64,000 nt of DNA from CAIWHR01 sp963709525 (GCA_963709525.1 CAVPXB010000022.1:62001-126000), one strand, 5' to 3'. Shown: positions 36,428 through 45,663, counted from the stretch's first letter. Numbers and translations: made by a program. Notes: generated by a model not told the origin, from the sequence alone.

Positions 36428-38155
36428 CTACTTGGGTGCCGGCGGCGCCGTTGCAGGTGCCGGAGCGGCGGCAGTCATCGCTGCGCCGCGCTTCGCAGCC
36501 ATCGCGTCGTCGAGCAGCTTGATGCCCTCCTGCGAAATGACCATCGACTTGTTGATCGACTCGATAGACTGATCGGGATTGTGGAAATAGGTGCCGTTGC
36601 CGGCCGCCCACCATTCCCAATGCACATGTGCTTCGTAGTGCTTGTCGCGGACCTGGTTCAGCACCGCTTCGTCGACGCCCGCGCCCCTGGCTTCCTCGAA
36701 CTTGTCGATCATCCGCGTCAGCCAGAACTCGGCCTTGCGCATCTTGCCCTGTTGCTTGTTCTTGAGCGAATCGATGACGTAGTTGGCCTGTTTTTCGGTC
36801 CAGCCCTGGTGGCACTGCAGGCAGGTTTCCTTGATGTAATGCTTCGGGCTGGTCTGCCAGTGCGACGTGTAGGTCTTGCCGGTCTTCTTGTCCTTGACCT
36901 TGGGCATGTGGCACTGCGAGCACTCGACGCCGGCCTTCTGGTGCTTGGATCCGTAGTAGGTTTCCACGTCCGGATGCTGCGCCTTCCACAGCAGCGCACC
37001 GGTGATGCCGTGCTTGAAGTCGCGGAACTTGAGGTCGGTGTAGTGCTTGGCGATCTCGTTGACGTTCTTCATCGGGAAGTGGTTGGTGCGCACGTCGGTC
37101 ATGCCGATGGGCTGGCCGGTGGCGAGGTCGGTGCCGGGGTTGCAGTTGTACTCGACGTGGCACTGGCCGCACTGCAGGTTGGTGTCGTAGCGGTCGAGCA
37201 GGCCGATCTTGCGCGTGTAGCCGCGCAGGCCCATGTCCTTGACCTCGAGCTTGCCGGCGCGCGCGTCGCGGTGCCACAGCGTGTCCTTCTCCGGCCGCGT
37301 CAGCGCCTGGATCAGGCCGTCGCGCACGATGCGCGGCTTGGCCGAGTGCGGGTCGTGGCAGAAGAAGCAGTTCAGCGCATGGTTGAGGTCCTTGACCATC
37401 TCGTTGACCTTGGACGTGCGGCTCCACTTGGCGCCAGGCACGGGGTCGCCCATGTAGGCCCAGTCGAGGATGTGGTCCTGCGTCTTGCAGGACAGGCACA
37501 CCGGATTCGCCGCCGCGGCGGTACCGGGCTTGAACACCTTGTGCGGCTCGCCCGGGTACTTGTCTTCGATGGTGTCCCAGAGCTTGGCGTTGCCGCCGGC
37601 AAGTGCCAGGCCCTGCCAGCCCTTCTTGTTCTCGAAGCGGCCACCGAAGGCGCGATCGACGACCAGCTGGTCATACAACGCAAACGCGTGCGAGCGCGGA
37701 AGATTGTGTTCGCGCGTGAAGCCGTGCGGCATCATCAGCTTGTCGAAGGCCGGGTTCGGCGACGGGCCGGTGGCGAGCGACTTTTCGCTGCGCGCCTGCT
37801 TGTCCCAGTTCATCGTGTACAGGGTGTCGAACTGGTTCTTGTGGCACGCGCCGCAGACGGCCGGATCGGTCCTGGTGACCGGGCGCGCCTTGATGTCCTT
37901 CAAGTGCGCGTCGGTGCCGTCGTGGCAGGCGCTGCAGGCGAGTCCCTTGTGCTTGCCCGAATCGTGGAAGGCCTTGATGGGCTGGTGGCAGCCGAGGCAC
38001 GGGGAGGCGTCGAACGCTGCAGTCTTGACGGCGGCGGGCTTGGCCGCCGCGACCTTGGGTGCCTGCGCGATTGACGGAGGCGCGGCGAACACGAACGCCC
38101 CCAGCGCGATCATGGCCGCAGCGCGCGCCAGTGTACGAACGAGGTTGAATGACAT
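36428..38155 (-). CDS. Octaheme c-type cytochrome, ammonia-forming nitrite reductase type (ONR)
   Basis: The 575-residue product has a signal peptide (about 1-32). Its eight heme motifs are CxxCH at Cys53, 74, 101, 263, 329, 412 and 445, and CxxCK at Cys220 (CLSCK). The fourth-of-eight lysine heme is the hallmark of octaheme nitrite reductases. Tyr336-Asn-Cys338 matches the Tyr-x-Cys cross-link of the Thioalkalivibrio enzyme. His394 (KAQHP) and a nearby Arg168 fit the catalytic His and Arg by spacing. Such enzymes reduce nitrite, and often hydroxylamine or sulfite, to ammonia or sulfide in the periplasm. It is monocistronic, with an FNR box upstream and a terminator after it. ATG 38155 with GGGAG is preferred over the longer frame to 38230. 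Confidence 0.9.
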   Translation of the reverse strand: MSFNLVRTLARAAAMIALGAFVFAAPPSIAQAPKVAAAKPAAVKTAAFDASPCLGCHQPIKAFHDSGKHKGLACSACHDGTDAHLKDIKARPVTRTDPAVCGACHKNQFDTLYTMNWDKQARSEKSLATGPSPNPAFDKLMMPHGFTREHNLPRSHAFALYDQLVVDRAFGGRFENKKGWQGLALAGGNAKLWDTIEDKYPGEPHKVFKPGTAAAANPVCLSCKTQDHILDWAYMGDPVPGAKWSRTSKVNEMVKDLNHALNCFFCHDPHSAKPRIVRDGLIQALTRPEKDTLWHRDARAGKLEVKDMGLRGYTRKIGLLDRYDTNLQCGQCHVEYNCNPGTDLATGQPIGMTDVRTNHFPMKNVNEIAKHYTDLKFRDFKHGITGALLWKAQHPDVETYYGSKHQKAGVECSQCHMPKVKDKKTGKTYTSHWQTSPKHYIKETCLQCHQGWTEKQANYVIDSLKNKQQGKMRKAEFWLTRMIDKFEEARGAGVDEAVLNQVRDKHYEAHVHWEWWAAGNGTYFHNPDQSIESINKSMVISQEGIKLLDDAMAAKRGAAMTAAAPAPATAPPAPK

Positions 38156-38250
38156 GCGATGCTCCCGAGAATGGCGTTGTGGAACGCTACTTTTTGTTCT
38201 CGGAAGTCTAGCAAGTGCGCCACGACGCAAACGTCTCGCAGCGCAAAAGC

Positions 38251-38264
38251 TTGATACGCATCAA
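38251..38264. promoter_or_regulatory. Perfect FNR/ANR box upstream of the octaheme cytochrome gene
   Basis: TTGAT-ACGC-ATCAA matches the FNR consensus TTGAT-N4-ATCAA in all ten defined positions. It lies about 96 nt before the ATG at 38155. A TAGACT hexamer at 38205-38210 (minus) would put it near -60, a class I spacing. Confidence 0.75.
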
Positions 38265-38302
38265 GCGGGCGAAGGATCGCCGCTGCGTCGTGGATCAGAA
38301 GG

Positions 38303-38331
38303 AAAACACAGGTGCGGCAATCCGCCGCACC
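38303..38331 (-). terminator. Terminator of the ccm operon
   Basis: GGTGCGGC (38311-38318), a 5-nt loop and GCCGCACC (38324-38331) form an 8-bp stem just after ccmI. On the minus strand a T-rich stretch follows (TGTGTTTTCC). Confidence 0.7.
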
Positions 38332-38336
38332 GACGG

Positions 38337-39647
38337 TCAGGGCAGCGCCGAATCGATGACGATTGCGATGCCGGCGGTGCCAGCCTTCAGCGGTTTGGAG
38401 AGGCCTTCGAGATCACCGGAAGCGGGCATCGCGCTGCCCGACTTGGAGACGCGCGCACCGACGACGATATCGGGAAAGTTCGAGATCTTCATCGTCGGAG
38501 CCATCGCCATCGAGTCGTCGAGCGTGAACGACGCCGGCAGATCCTTGACCTGCAGTTTCAGGATCGCGAGCGGCATCCTCGAGCCTTCGGCAGGGCGGGC
38601 GAACACGAATACGGCATCGGTAGGCGCGGCTTTGGCCGCTATCGCGGCGCTCAGCTTGACGCTGCCGGAAACGCTGGACCCGGGCATTGCCGGCGCCGCT
38701 GCGGAAGACGGCGCGGGCGCTGCCGTGACCGCAGGGGCGCGCATTGACGCCGCGGGCAGCGGTGGTGCCGAGGCGACGGGACCCGCCGGCAAGCCGCCGA
38801 GCTGGCGCGCCTCGGCGATGCTGGCGTCGATCGAGCGGGCAATGTCTGATTCGGGCGGTACCGTGGGCTTCAGGCGCTCCCAGTAGTCGACCGCTTTCCG
38901 GTAATCCTTCTGTTCGAACGCGGCGGTGCCGGCCAGCGCAAGCGCTTTCCAGTGCGTCGGATCGAGCTTGAGCGCACGCTGGACGAGCTCCATCGGCTTG
39001 CCCTGCAGATTGCCGCCCTGCGCTGCTCCCAACGTGTCGGCGTAGTCGGCGAGCAGGTCGGGAACATCGGGTTCGAGCGCGACGGCTTTCTCGAAGGCGC
39101 GCGCCGCCTCGGGGAATCGCTTCATCACGTAGTAGGTGCGCGCAAGCACGACCCAGCCTTCCGTGTTGCCAGGCTCCTTCTCGAGCCTCGCGGCGAGCTT
39201 GACGACCATGTCCTCGACTTGCGCGGAACTGGCATCGTGCGGGCTGGCAGTCCCTGCGTTCGCGTTCGCCTGCGCCTGCGGCGAAAACGCGTCGGGATTG
39301 CCCATGAACGCGTACAGCACCGCGGCAGCGACGGGCAGCAGCACGCCCAACGCGATCGCCGACCACACGCCGGTCCGCGGCACCGCCGCACCCGTCGGGG
39401 TGGTGCTTGCCTGCGATTCCTCGAGCACGCGCTGTTCGAGCTCGCGTCGCGCGGACTCGTACTGCTCGGCAGGCATCACGCGATTCGCAAGATCGGCATC
39501 GAGTTCGCGCAACTGGTCGCGCAGGATGGCGACATTGGACGCCTCGCGATCGACCTCCTCGGCACCACTACGACGCAGCAACGGGATGAGGACCCACGCG
39601 AGGGTCACCGCCACCATCAGGGCGGCGATCAGTACAAAGGCAGTCAC
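38337..39647 (-). CDS. ccmI: Cytochrome c biogenesis protein CcmI (full-length)
   Basis: CcmI delivers apocytochrome c to the CcmFH heme lyase. The 436-residue product has two N-terminal membrane segments, periplasmic TPR repeats (EGWVVLARTYYVMKRFPEAA) and a C-terminal domain with AVFVFARPAEG, MPLAILK and DDSMAMAPTMKISNFPDIVV typical of long CcmI/CycH. The start is GTG 39647, overlapping the ccmH stop (GTGA). It is the last gene of the ccm operon. Confidence 0.9.
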   Translation of the reverse strand: MTAFVLIAALMVAVTLAWVLIPLLRRSGAEEVDREASNVAILRDQLRELDADLANRVMPAEQYESARRELEQRVLEESQASTTPTGAAVPRTGVWSAIALGVLLPVAAAVLYAFMGNPDAFSPQAQANANAGTASPHDASSAQVEDMVVKLAARLEKEPGNTEGWVVLARTYYVMKRFPEAARAFEKAVALEPDVPDLLADYADTLGAAQGGNLQGKPMELVQRALKLDPTHWKALALAGTAAFEQKDYRKAVDYWERLKPTVPPESDIARSIDASIAEARQLGGLPAGPVASAPPLPAASMRAPAVTAAPAPSSAAAPAMPGSSVSGSVKLSAAIAAKAAPTDAVFVFARPAEGSRMPLAILKLQVKDLPASFTLDDSMAMAPTMKISNFPDIVVGARVSKSGSAMPASGDLEGLSKPLKAGTAGIAIVIDSALP

Positions 39648-40141
39648 TTGATGTTGTTCCCGGTTTCGCCGGCCAGGAGGCGCGCCGCGCGCTCCCGTTC
39701 TTCGGCGGTGAGTGGAAGGTCGTCGGCCACGCGGCGGCGGGCACGCACGATGCGAAACAGCGCGAAGGCACCGATCAGCAGCAGCAAGCCCGGGCCGCCC
39801 CAAAGGAGCAGCGTCGTGGCCTTGACGGGCGGCTGGTAGAGCACGAAGTCGCCGTAGCGCTTGACCATGTAGTCGATGATGTCCGCGTCGGTCTTGCCCG
39901 CTGCGATCTGCTCGCGCACCTGGCGGCGCAGATCGACGGCGAGTTCGGCGTTGGATTCGCCGATGGTCTGGTTCTGGCAGACGAGGCAACGCAACTTCTC
40001 GCCGAGCTTGACGGCGCGCTCGGCAGCGACCGGGTCTTTCTCTGTGGGCACGGCGTCGGCGGCGTATGCGCCCGAGATCGAGGTCAGCGCAACCAGCGCC
40101 GCGAACGCAAGCGTGACAGGCAGGCAGGCAATTCGCGTCAT
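39644..40141 (-). CDS. ccmH: Cytochrome c biogenesis thiol reductase CcmH
   Basis: CcmH reduces apocytochrome disulfides for heme attachment. The 165-residue product has a signal sequence, the redox motif LRCLVCQNQTIGESNA, and one C-terminal membrane helix (TTLLLWGGPGLLLLIGAFAL). The start ATG overlaps the ccmG stop by 4 nt. The longer frame upstream is the wrong frame of ccmG. Confidence 0.92.
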   Translation of the reverse strand: MTRIACLPVTLAFAALVALTSISGAYAADAVPTEKDPVAAERAVKLGEKLRCLVCQNQTIGESNAELAVDLRRQVREQIAAGKTDADIIDYMVKRYGDFVLYQPPVKATTLLLWGGPGLLLLIGAFALFRIVRARRRVADDLPLTAEERERAARLLAGETGNNIK

Positions 40142-40671
40142 GATTTCTGCAGCTCCCGCACCAGCGGCATGATCTTCTTCTCGAGGGCCTCGACGGTGAT
40201 CGGGCCGATCTGCTTGTAGCGGATGGTGCCCGTCTTGTCGATCAGGAAGGTTTCCGGAACGCCATAGACGCCAAAGTCGATGCCCACGGCGCCGTCGCGA
40301 TCGACGACCGAGAGGTTGTACGGATCGCCGTTCTGTTGCAGCCACTTCATCCCCGCGGCGGGCTCGTCCTTGTAGTTGAGCCCGATGATGGGCACGACCC
40401 TGGCCTTGGAGAGTTCGACCAGCAACGGGTGCTCCTCGCGGCAGGACACGCACCACGACGCCCAGACGTTGAGCAGCCACACCTGGCCCTTCATGTCGGG
40501 CGTGCCCAGGGTCTTGCCCGGCGCGTGCAGCTGCGCGAGCGAGAACATGGGCGCCGGCTTGCCGATCAGTGGGGATGGAACCTCGCGCGGATTGAGGAAC
40601 AGGCCGACGAAAAGGAACCCCACCAGGACGATGAAGATGCCCAGCGGAATGAATAGCTTCTTGTTCACCAT
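40138..40671 (-). CDS. ccmG: Thiol:disulfide interchange protein CcmG (DsbE)
   Basis: This is a membrane-anchored periplasmic thioredoxin-like reductant for cytochrome c maturation. The 177-residue product has an N-terminal anchor (about 6-26), the active site WASWCVSCREEHP and the cis-Pro loop VYGVPETFLID. It starts 9 nt after ccmF. Confidence 0.93.
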   Translation of the reverse strand: MVNKKLFIPLGIFIVLVGFLFVGLFLNPREVPSPLIGKPAPMFSLAQLHAPGKTLGTPDMKGQVWLLNVWASWCVSCREEHPLLVELSKARVVPIIGLNYKDEPAAGMKWLQQNGDPYNLSVVDRDGAVGIDFGVYGVPETFLIDKTGTIRYKQIGPITVEALEKKIMPLVRELQKS

Positions 40672-40680
40672 GGGCTCCCG

Positions 40681-42660
40681 TCAATCCGCGCCGGCCGCGC
40701 GCGCGCCCTGCGGCACGAGGGTCTCGCGCCGGGACACGGTGCGGTACCGGCGGTCGGTGATGGCGATGAAGCCGCCGAGCGCCATCACGAGGCAGCCGCC
40801 CCAGATCCAGGTGATGAAGGGCTTGCTGTAGACGCGCACGCTCCAGGAGCCGTCGGCGATCGGGTCGCCCAGCGACACGTAGAGGTCGCCGAACAGGCCG
40901 GAATCGATCGCGGCTTCGGTCATCGGCATGCCGCCGGCGTTGTACAGGCGCTTTTCCGGATGCATGACTTCGACGTGCTTGCCGTCCCTGGACACGTTGA
41001 AGGTCCCGCGCGTGGCCCGGTAGTTCGGCCCGCGGGTTTCGGTTACGCCGTCAAAGCGGAAGCTATGGCCGCCGACGGAAACCGTGTCGCCGATCGCCAT
41101 CTTCACGTCGCGCTCGGTCTCGTAGCCCTTCACGAGCGTGACGCCGAGAATGAACACTGCGATGCCCAGGTGGGCGACGACCATGCCCCAATAACTGCGC
41201 GGCTGGCGCGCGAGTTGGGCAAAGAGGCCGCTGCGCACGCCGCGCAGCCGGTCGAACACGCCGACGACCGTCGTCGCAATGACCCAGAACGCGAGCAGGA
41301 GGCCGAAGCTCTTCATCGGCGTCCACTTGCCGGCGATGAAGGGGACCGCCAGCGCAGTGACGACGCTGACCGCCAGCGCCCACCTCAGCCGCAGCCACAG
41401 GTCGGGCAGCTTCGCTTCCTTCCACTTGGCGATCGGTCCGATGCCCATCAGGAAGACCAGCGGCGTCATCACCGGCACGAACACGGCATCGAAGTACGGC
41501 GGGCCGACCGAGATCTTGCCCAGCGCCAGCGCATCGAGGAACAGCGGATAGAGCGTGCCCAGCAGCACCGAGCCCATGGCGACGATCAGCAGCACGTTGT
41601 TGGCGAGCAGCATCGACTCGCGCGACACCGGCTCGAAGCGGCCGCCGCCGCCGACCTTGGGCGCGCGCACCGCGAACACCGCCAGCGAGCCGCCGATGAC
41701 GATGGCGAGGAAGAGCAGGATGAACACGCCGCGCCGGGGGTCGGTCGCGAACGCGTGGACGCTGGTCAGCACGCCCGAGCGCACGAGGAAGGTGCCCATC
41801 AGCGACAGCGAGAAAGCGCAGATCGCAAGCAGGACGGTCCAGGCCTTGAACGTGCCGCGCTTTTCCGTCACCGCCAGCGAGTGGATCAGCGCGGTGCCGA
41901 CGAGCCAGGGCATGAACGACGCGTTCTCGACCGGATCCCAGAACCACCAGCCGCCCCAGCCCAGTTCGTAATACGCCCACCAGCTGCCCAGCATGATGCC
42001 GCAGGTGAGAAAGCACCACGCCAGCGTCGTCCACGGCCGCGACCACCGCGCCCAGGTGGCGTCGAGCTTGCCGCCGAGCAGGGCCGCGATGGCGAATGCA
42101 AAGGCCACCGAGAAGCCGACGTAGCCCATGTACAGGAGCGGCGGGTGAAACACCATGCCCGGGTCCTGCAGCAGCGGGTTGAGGTCGCGTCCTTCCGGCG
42201 CCGGCGGGAACAACCGGTCGAAGGGGTCGGAGGTGAGCAGCATGAACAACAGGAACCCGACGGCGACCAGGCCCATCACGCCCAGCACGCGCGTGACCAT
42301 CTCCTCCGGGAGGTGGCGGGAGAAGAGCGATACGGCCACCGTCCAGCCCGACAGCATGAACACCCACAGCAGCATCGAACCTTCATGCGATCCCCAGCTG
42401 GCGGCGATCTTGTACTGCATCGGCAGCTGGGTGTTCGAATTGGTGGCGACGTTCACCACCGAGAAGTCGCTGGTCGCGAACGAGTACGCAAGGCAGGCCC
42501 AGGCCAGCGTCACGAACAGGAACATTCCCTGCGCTGCGGGCCGGGCAACGGCCATCCAGGGACCGATGCGCCGGTGCGCGCCGATGAGCGGTAACGTGCC
42601 CAGGATCGTCGCCAGCAGCAGCGCGAGGATCAGGGCGAAATGTCCGATTTCAGGAATCAT
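40681..42660 (-). CDS. ccmF: Heme lyase subunit CcmF
   Basis: CcmF attaches heme to apocytochrome c together with CcmH and CcmI. The 659-residue integral membrane product has the WWD-type loop GWGGWWFWDPVENASFMPWL and many transmembrane segments. The window contains only this one CcmF; no separate NrfE was seen, so CxxCK loading would have to use this lyase or one elsewhere. Confidence 0.95.
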   Translation of the reverse strand: MIPEIGHFALILALLLATILGTLPLIGAHRRIGPWMAVARPAAQGMFLFVTLAWACLAYSFATSDFSVVNVATNSNTQLPMQYKIAASWGSHEGSMLLWVFMLSGWTVAVSLFSRHLPEEMVTRVLGVMGLVAVGFLLFMLLTSDPFDRLFPPAPEGRDLNPLLQDPGMVFHPPLLYMGYVGFSVAFAFAIAALLGGKLDATWARWSRPWTTLAWCFLTCGIMLGSWWAYYELGWGGWWFWDPVENASFMPWLVGTALIHSLAVTEKRGTFKAWTVLLAICAFSLSLMGTFLVRSGVLTSVHAFATDPRRGVFILLFLAIVIGGSLAVFAVRAPKVGGGGRFEPVSRESMLLANNVLLIVAMGSVLLGTLYPLFLDALALGKISVGPPYFDAVFVPVMTPLVFLMGIGPIAKWKEAKLPDLWLRLRWALAVSVVTALAVPFIAGKWTPMKSFGLLLAFWVIATTVVGVFDRLRGVRSGLFAQLARQPRSYWGMVVAHLGIAVFILGVTLVKGYETERDVKMAIGDTVSVGGHSFRFDGVTETRGPNYRATRGTFNVSRDGKHVEVMHPEKRLYNAGGMPMTEAAIDSGLFGDLYVSLGDPIADGSWSVRVYSKPFITWIWGGCLVMALGGFIAITDRRYRTVSRRETLVPQGARAAGAD

Positions 42661-42675
42661 GGGGGCGACCTCGTG

Positions 42676-43149
42676 TCAGGGCTTCAGCGTCTTGGCGGCT
42701 TTTTCGGCCATCGCCGCGCCGCCGTTTGCATTGGCGCTCGCAAGCGCGGCGGCGGCTTCGGGCGGCATGTAGTTCTCGTCGTGCTTGGCGAGCACTTCGG
42801 AGGCCTGGAACACGCCGTCGGGACCGATCTTGCCCTGCGCCACGACGCCCTTGCCCTCCTTGAAGAGGTCGGGAAGGATGCCCGTGTAGACGACCGGGAT
42901 CGTTTTCGCGGTGTCGGTCACGTTGAAGCGGATGGTGAGGCCGTCCTTGTCGCGCTGCAGGCTCTTGTCCTCGACCAGCCCGCCGATGCGAAACGCGCGA
43001 CCCTGCGGCGCTTCCCTGGCGGCGACCTGCGTCGGCGTGAAGAAAAATACCAGGTTCGATTGGAACGCGTTGAGCACCAGTGCGGCGGCGACGCCGACCA
43101 GCACGACGCCCCCTCCGATCCAGGCAAAGCGGCGATGGCGGGGTTTCAT
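42676..43149 (-). CDS. ccmE: Heme chaperone CcmE
   Basis: CcmE carries heme covalently in the periplasm. The 157-residue product has an N-terminal anchor (about 9-27) and the heme-binding motif LAKHDENYMPPE, with His123 and Tyr127. Its start overlaps the ccmD stop. Confidence 0.94.
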   Translation of the reverse strand: MKPRHRRFAWIGGGVVLVGVAAALVLNAFQSNLVFFFTPTQVAAREAPQGRAFRIGGLVEDKSLQRDKDGLTIRFNVTDTAKTIPVVYTGILPDLFKEGKGVVAQGKIGPDGVFQASEVLAKHDENYMPPEAAAALASANANGGAAMAEKAAKTLKP

Positions 43150-43331
43150 TGGGCACCTCCAGATTTGACGGGGGCTGCGGGCTCGTCGGGCGCGGACAAC
43201 CGCGCTTCCTCGAGCGTCGCGCGACGGCGCGAGCGCACCGCCAGGGTTTCGAGGACAAGGATGAGGGCGGTCACGCCGTACGAGCCCCAGACGTAGAACG
43301 CGTAACCGCCCATGGCCAGGAATTCGCTCAT
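43146..43331 (-). CDS. ccmD: Heme exporter small subunit CcmD
   Basis: CcmD helps release holo-CcmE from the CcmABC complex. The 61-residue product has MSEFLAMGGYAFYVWGSYGV with one membrane helix and a charged RSRRR stretch, as in the family. Its start overlaps the ccmC stop and its stop overlaps the ccmE start, both by 4 nt. Confidence 0.9.
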   Translation of the reverse strand: MSEFLAMGGYAFYVWGSYGVTALILVLETLAVRSRRRATLEEARLSAPDEPAAPVKSGGAQ

Positions 43332-44068
43332 GATTTCATCTCCGGCAGCGCCGCGATCCACGCCGCACCTCGCTCGCGCCCGATGATGATCGAGCGCACG
43401 CGATGCAGCGACACCGCGATCGAATAGAACCAGGCGGCGAAGGACATGATCAGCATGCCGGAAAGCATGATGGCCGCCATCTTGGGCGCCGCGGTCATGC
43501 TGACCGAAGAGCCCTGATGCAGCGTGTTCCACCACTTGACCGAGTAATAGATGATCGGCACGTTGATCGCGCCGACCAGCGACAGCACCGCGCAGGCGCG
43601 ATCGGCGCGGCGCGGATCGTCGATGGCGTTGCGCAGGGCGATGATGCCCAGATAGAGGAACAGAAGGATCAATTCGGAGGTCATCCGCGCATCCCAGGCC
43701 CAGTAGGTGCCCCACGTCGGCCGGCCCCACAGCGAGCCCGTCCACAGCGCGATCAGGGTCATCAGCGCACCCGTCGGCGCGATCGACTGCGCCATCATCG
43801 CCGACAGCCGCGTGTTGAAACCCAGCGCCAGCGCGCCCCAGAAGGCCATCACGAGGTAGAGGAACATCGACAGCCACGCTGCGGGAACATGGATAAAGAT
43901 GATCCGGTAGGCCTCGCCCTGCTGGAAATCGGTCGGCGCGATGCCGAGGCCGATGAAGAGGCCGATCACCGTCAGGACCGCGGCCGCCCAGCCGCACCAG
44001 GGGATCAGTTTTCCCGCCAGCGGATAGAACTTGGCGGGTGACGCGTATTTGTACCAGTTGATGGCCAT
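43328..44068 (-). CDS. ccmC: Heme exporter subunit CcmC
   Basis: CcmC binds heme and loads it onto CcmE. The 246-residue membrane product has the periplasmic tryptophan-rich loop LWGRPTWGTYWAWDARMTSE, FIHVPAAW with a ligand-type His, and KWWNTLHQGSS with a second His. It lies 10 nt after ccmB. Confidence 0.95.
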   Translation of the reverse strand: MAINWYKYASPAKFYPLAGKLIPWCGWAAAVLTVIGLFIGLGIAPTDFQQGEAYRIIFIHVPAAWLSMFLYLVMAFWGALALGFNTRLSAMMAQSIAPTGALMTLIALWTGSLWGRPTWGTYWAWDARMTSELILLFLYLGIIALRNAIDDPRRADRACAVLSLVGAINVPIIYYSVKWWNTLHQGSSVSMTAAPKMAAIMLSGMLIMSFAAWFYSIAVSLHRVRSIIIGRERGAAWIAALPEMKS

Positions 44069-44078
44069 GACGAAGCGA

Positions 44079-44804
44079 TCAATCCATTGCGATGCGCACG
44101 GCGGCGGCCGCGGCGAAAGGGGCGCCGACGATGGCGAGCAGCAAGCCCGCCCCCAGCAGCGACAGGTTGCCGGAGACGTCGAGTCCCGAGCGCCACATGT
44201 CCACCGACCCGGCGCCGAAGATCAGGATGGGGATGTAGAGCGGCAGCACCAGCAGCGCGAGCAGGCTGCCGCCGGCGCGCAGGCCCAGCGTCAGCGCGGC
44301 GCCGATGGCGCCCAGCAGCGACAGGATCGGCGTGCCGAGCAGGAGCGCGATGGTGAGGATGACGAGCGCGTCGCCCGACATCGAGTACTGGATGCCGAGC
44401 AACGGGGCGAGCACTGCCACCGGCAGTCCCGTGGTCAGCCAATGGGCGAGGATCTTGCCGGAGACGAGTGCTGCGAGCGGATGCGGCGACAGCGCGATCT
44501 GTTCCAGCGTGCCGTCGGCGTAATCGCCGGCGAAGAGGCGCGGCAGCGACAGGAGCGAGGCGAGCAATGCCGCCACCCACAGCACGCCGGGGCCCATTGT
44601 CGCCAGGAGAGTCCGCTCCGGCGTCGTCGCCAGCGGGAAGAGTGTCACCACGATGACGTAGAACAGCAATTGCACGCCGAGTTCCGCGCGCGAGCGCAGC
44701 GCAATCCTGAGGTCGCGCGCCAGGCCCCAGCGGATCGCCGGCCAGATCGCGCCGGCATTGTCGTCCGCGTCGTCGAGGCGCGCGGCAGCATCGCCGGCGG
44801 TCAT
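44079..44804 (-). CDS. ccmB: Heme exporter permease CcmB
   Basis: CcmB pairs with the ATPase CcmA in release of heme-loaded CcmE. The 241-residue product has about six hydrophobic segments and the family motif LPRLFAGDYADGTLEQIALS. ATG 44804 overlaps the ccmA stop; the extra upstream frame is antisense-like ccmA sequence and is rejected. Confidence 0.93.
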   Translation of the reverse strand: MTAGDAAARLDDADDNAGAIWPAIRWGLARDLRIALRSRAELGVQLLFYVIVVTLFPLATTPERTLLATMGPGVLWVAALLASLLSLPRLFAGDYADGTLEQIALSPHPLAALVSGKILAHWLTTGLPVAVLAPLLGIQYSMSGDALVILTIALLLGTPILSLLGAIGAALTLGLRAGGSLLALLVLPLYIPILIFGAGSVDMWRSGLDVSGNLSLLGAGLLLAIVGAPFAAAAAVRIAMD

Positions 44805-45415
44805 GCGAGGGACAGCGTGCGGACACGCGCCTCGGGCAGGCCGAGCGGCGCGTGGGTGGCGGCGACAGCGAGTCCGCCGCCGTTGAGGTGCTCGGCGACC
44901 AGCCCCGCGAGCAGCGCCATGCCCGCGGCGTCCAGCGCGGTCACGGGTTCGTCCAGAATCCACAGCCGGCGCTGCAGCAGGCGCAGTCGCGCGAGCCCGA
45001 TGCGACGGCGCTGGCCCTGCGACAGCACGCGGGCCGGGAGATGGCGTTTCTTGCCCAGCGCGACCGCATCGAGCGCCAGGTCGATCGCTTCGTCGGCGAC
45101 GGGTGCCCCGGAAAGCGCGACCAGAAGGCGCAGGTTCTCGTCCGCGGTCAGTTCGTCCTTGAGCGACGGAGAGTGTCCGGCAAAGGCCAGCGCCCCGCGC
45201 AACTCGGCGTCGAACGGATGGACCTGCCTCCCATTCCAGAAGATCTGGCCGTCGGTGGGTGGCGAGAGCCCGGCCAGCATCCGCAGCAGGGTCGTCTTGC
45301 CGGTGCCGTTGGCGCCGATGATGACGAGCGCCTCCCCGGCGTCGACGCGGAACGAAAGTCCCGAGAACAGCACCGAATAGCCGCGCTGCGCGGCAAGGTC
45401 ACGCACTTCAAGCAT
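44801..45415 (-). CDS. ccmA: Heme exporter ATPase CcmA
   Basis: CcmA is the ATP-binding subunit of CcmAB. The 204-residue product has Walker A IGANGTGKTTLLRM, the signature LSQGQRRRIGLARL and Walker B LWILDEP. The start at 45415 (MLEVRDLAAQRG) is chosen because upstream in-frame sequence is unrelated to the family. It is the first gene of the ccmABCDEFGHI operon. Confidence 0.93.
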   Translation of the reverse strand: MLEVRDLAAQRGYSVLFSGLSFRVDAGEALVIIGANGTGKTTLLRMLAGLSPPTDGQIFWNGRQVHPFDAELRGALAFAGHSPSLKDELTADENLRLLVALSGAPVADEAIDLALDAVALGKKRHLPARVLSQGQRRRIGLARLRLLQRRLWILDEPVTALDAAGMALLAGLVAEHLNGGGLAVAATHAPLGLPEARVRTLSLA

Positions 45416-45515
45416 CAATGGCAGGCCGGAGGGATCGGGAAAACGTGGTTTCGGGCGCGCCCGCGCGACGAACGCTTGCGGCGGGGTGGGGCACCCGTTC
45501 GGAAATCGACCTGCG

Positions 45516-45544
45516 ATTATACCGGACACGTGGGCGACTGCCTT
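45516..45544 (-). promoter_or_regulatory. Candidate promoter of the ccm operon
   Basis: A perfect TATAAT (minus strand, 45521-45516) lies about 100 nt before ccmA. The matching -35 at 17-nt spacing is a weak AAGGCA (45544-45539). Confidence 0.45.
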
Positions 45545-45663
45545 ACGCCGGCTTAAAGTGCGGAAAGCCGTGGGGATGGGTGATCGCGCTGCGGAGGGGC
45601 GAGTCGCGCTCGACCATTCGGCTATCATGGACGGACCCCTCTGCTTTCTCCCTGGATATCGTC

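Noticed and set aside
36428..38155. Pentaheme NrfA or hydroxylamine oxidoreductase assignment
   Set aside because: Eight motifs with CxxCK in fourth place and a Tyr-x-Cys pair fit the octaheme nitrite reductase type; hydroxylamine oxidoreductases lack the lysine-ligated heme.
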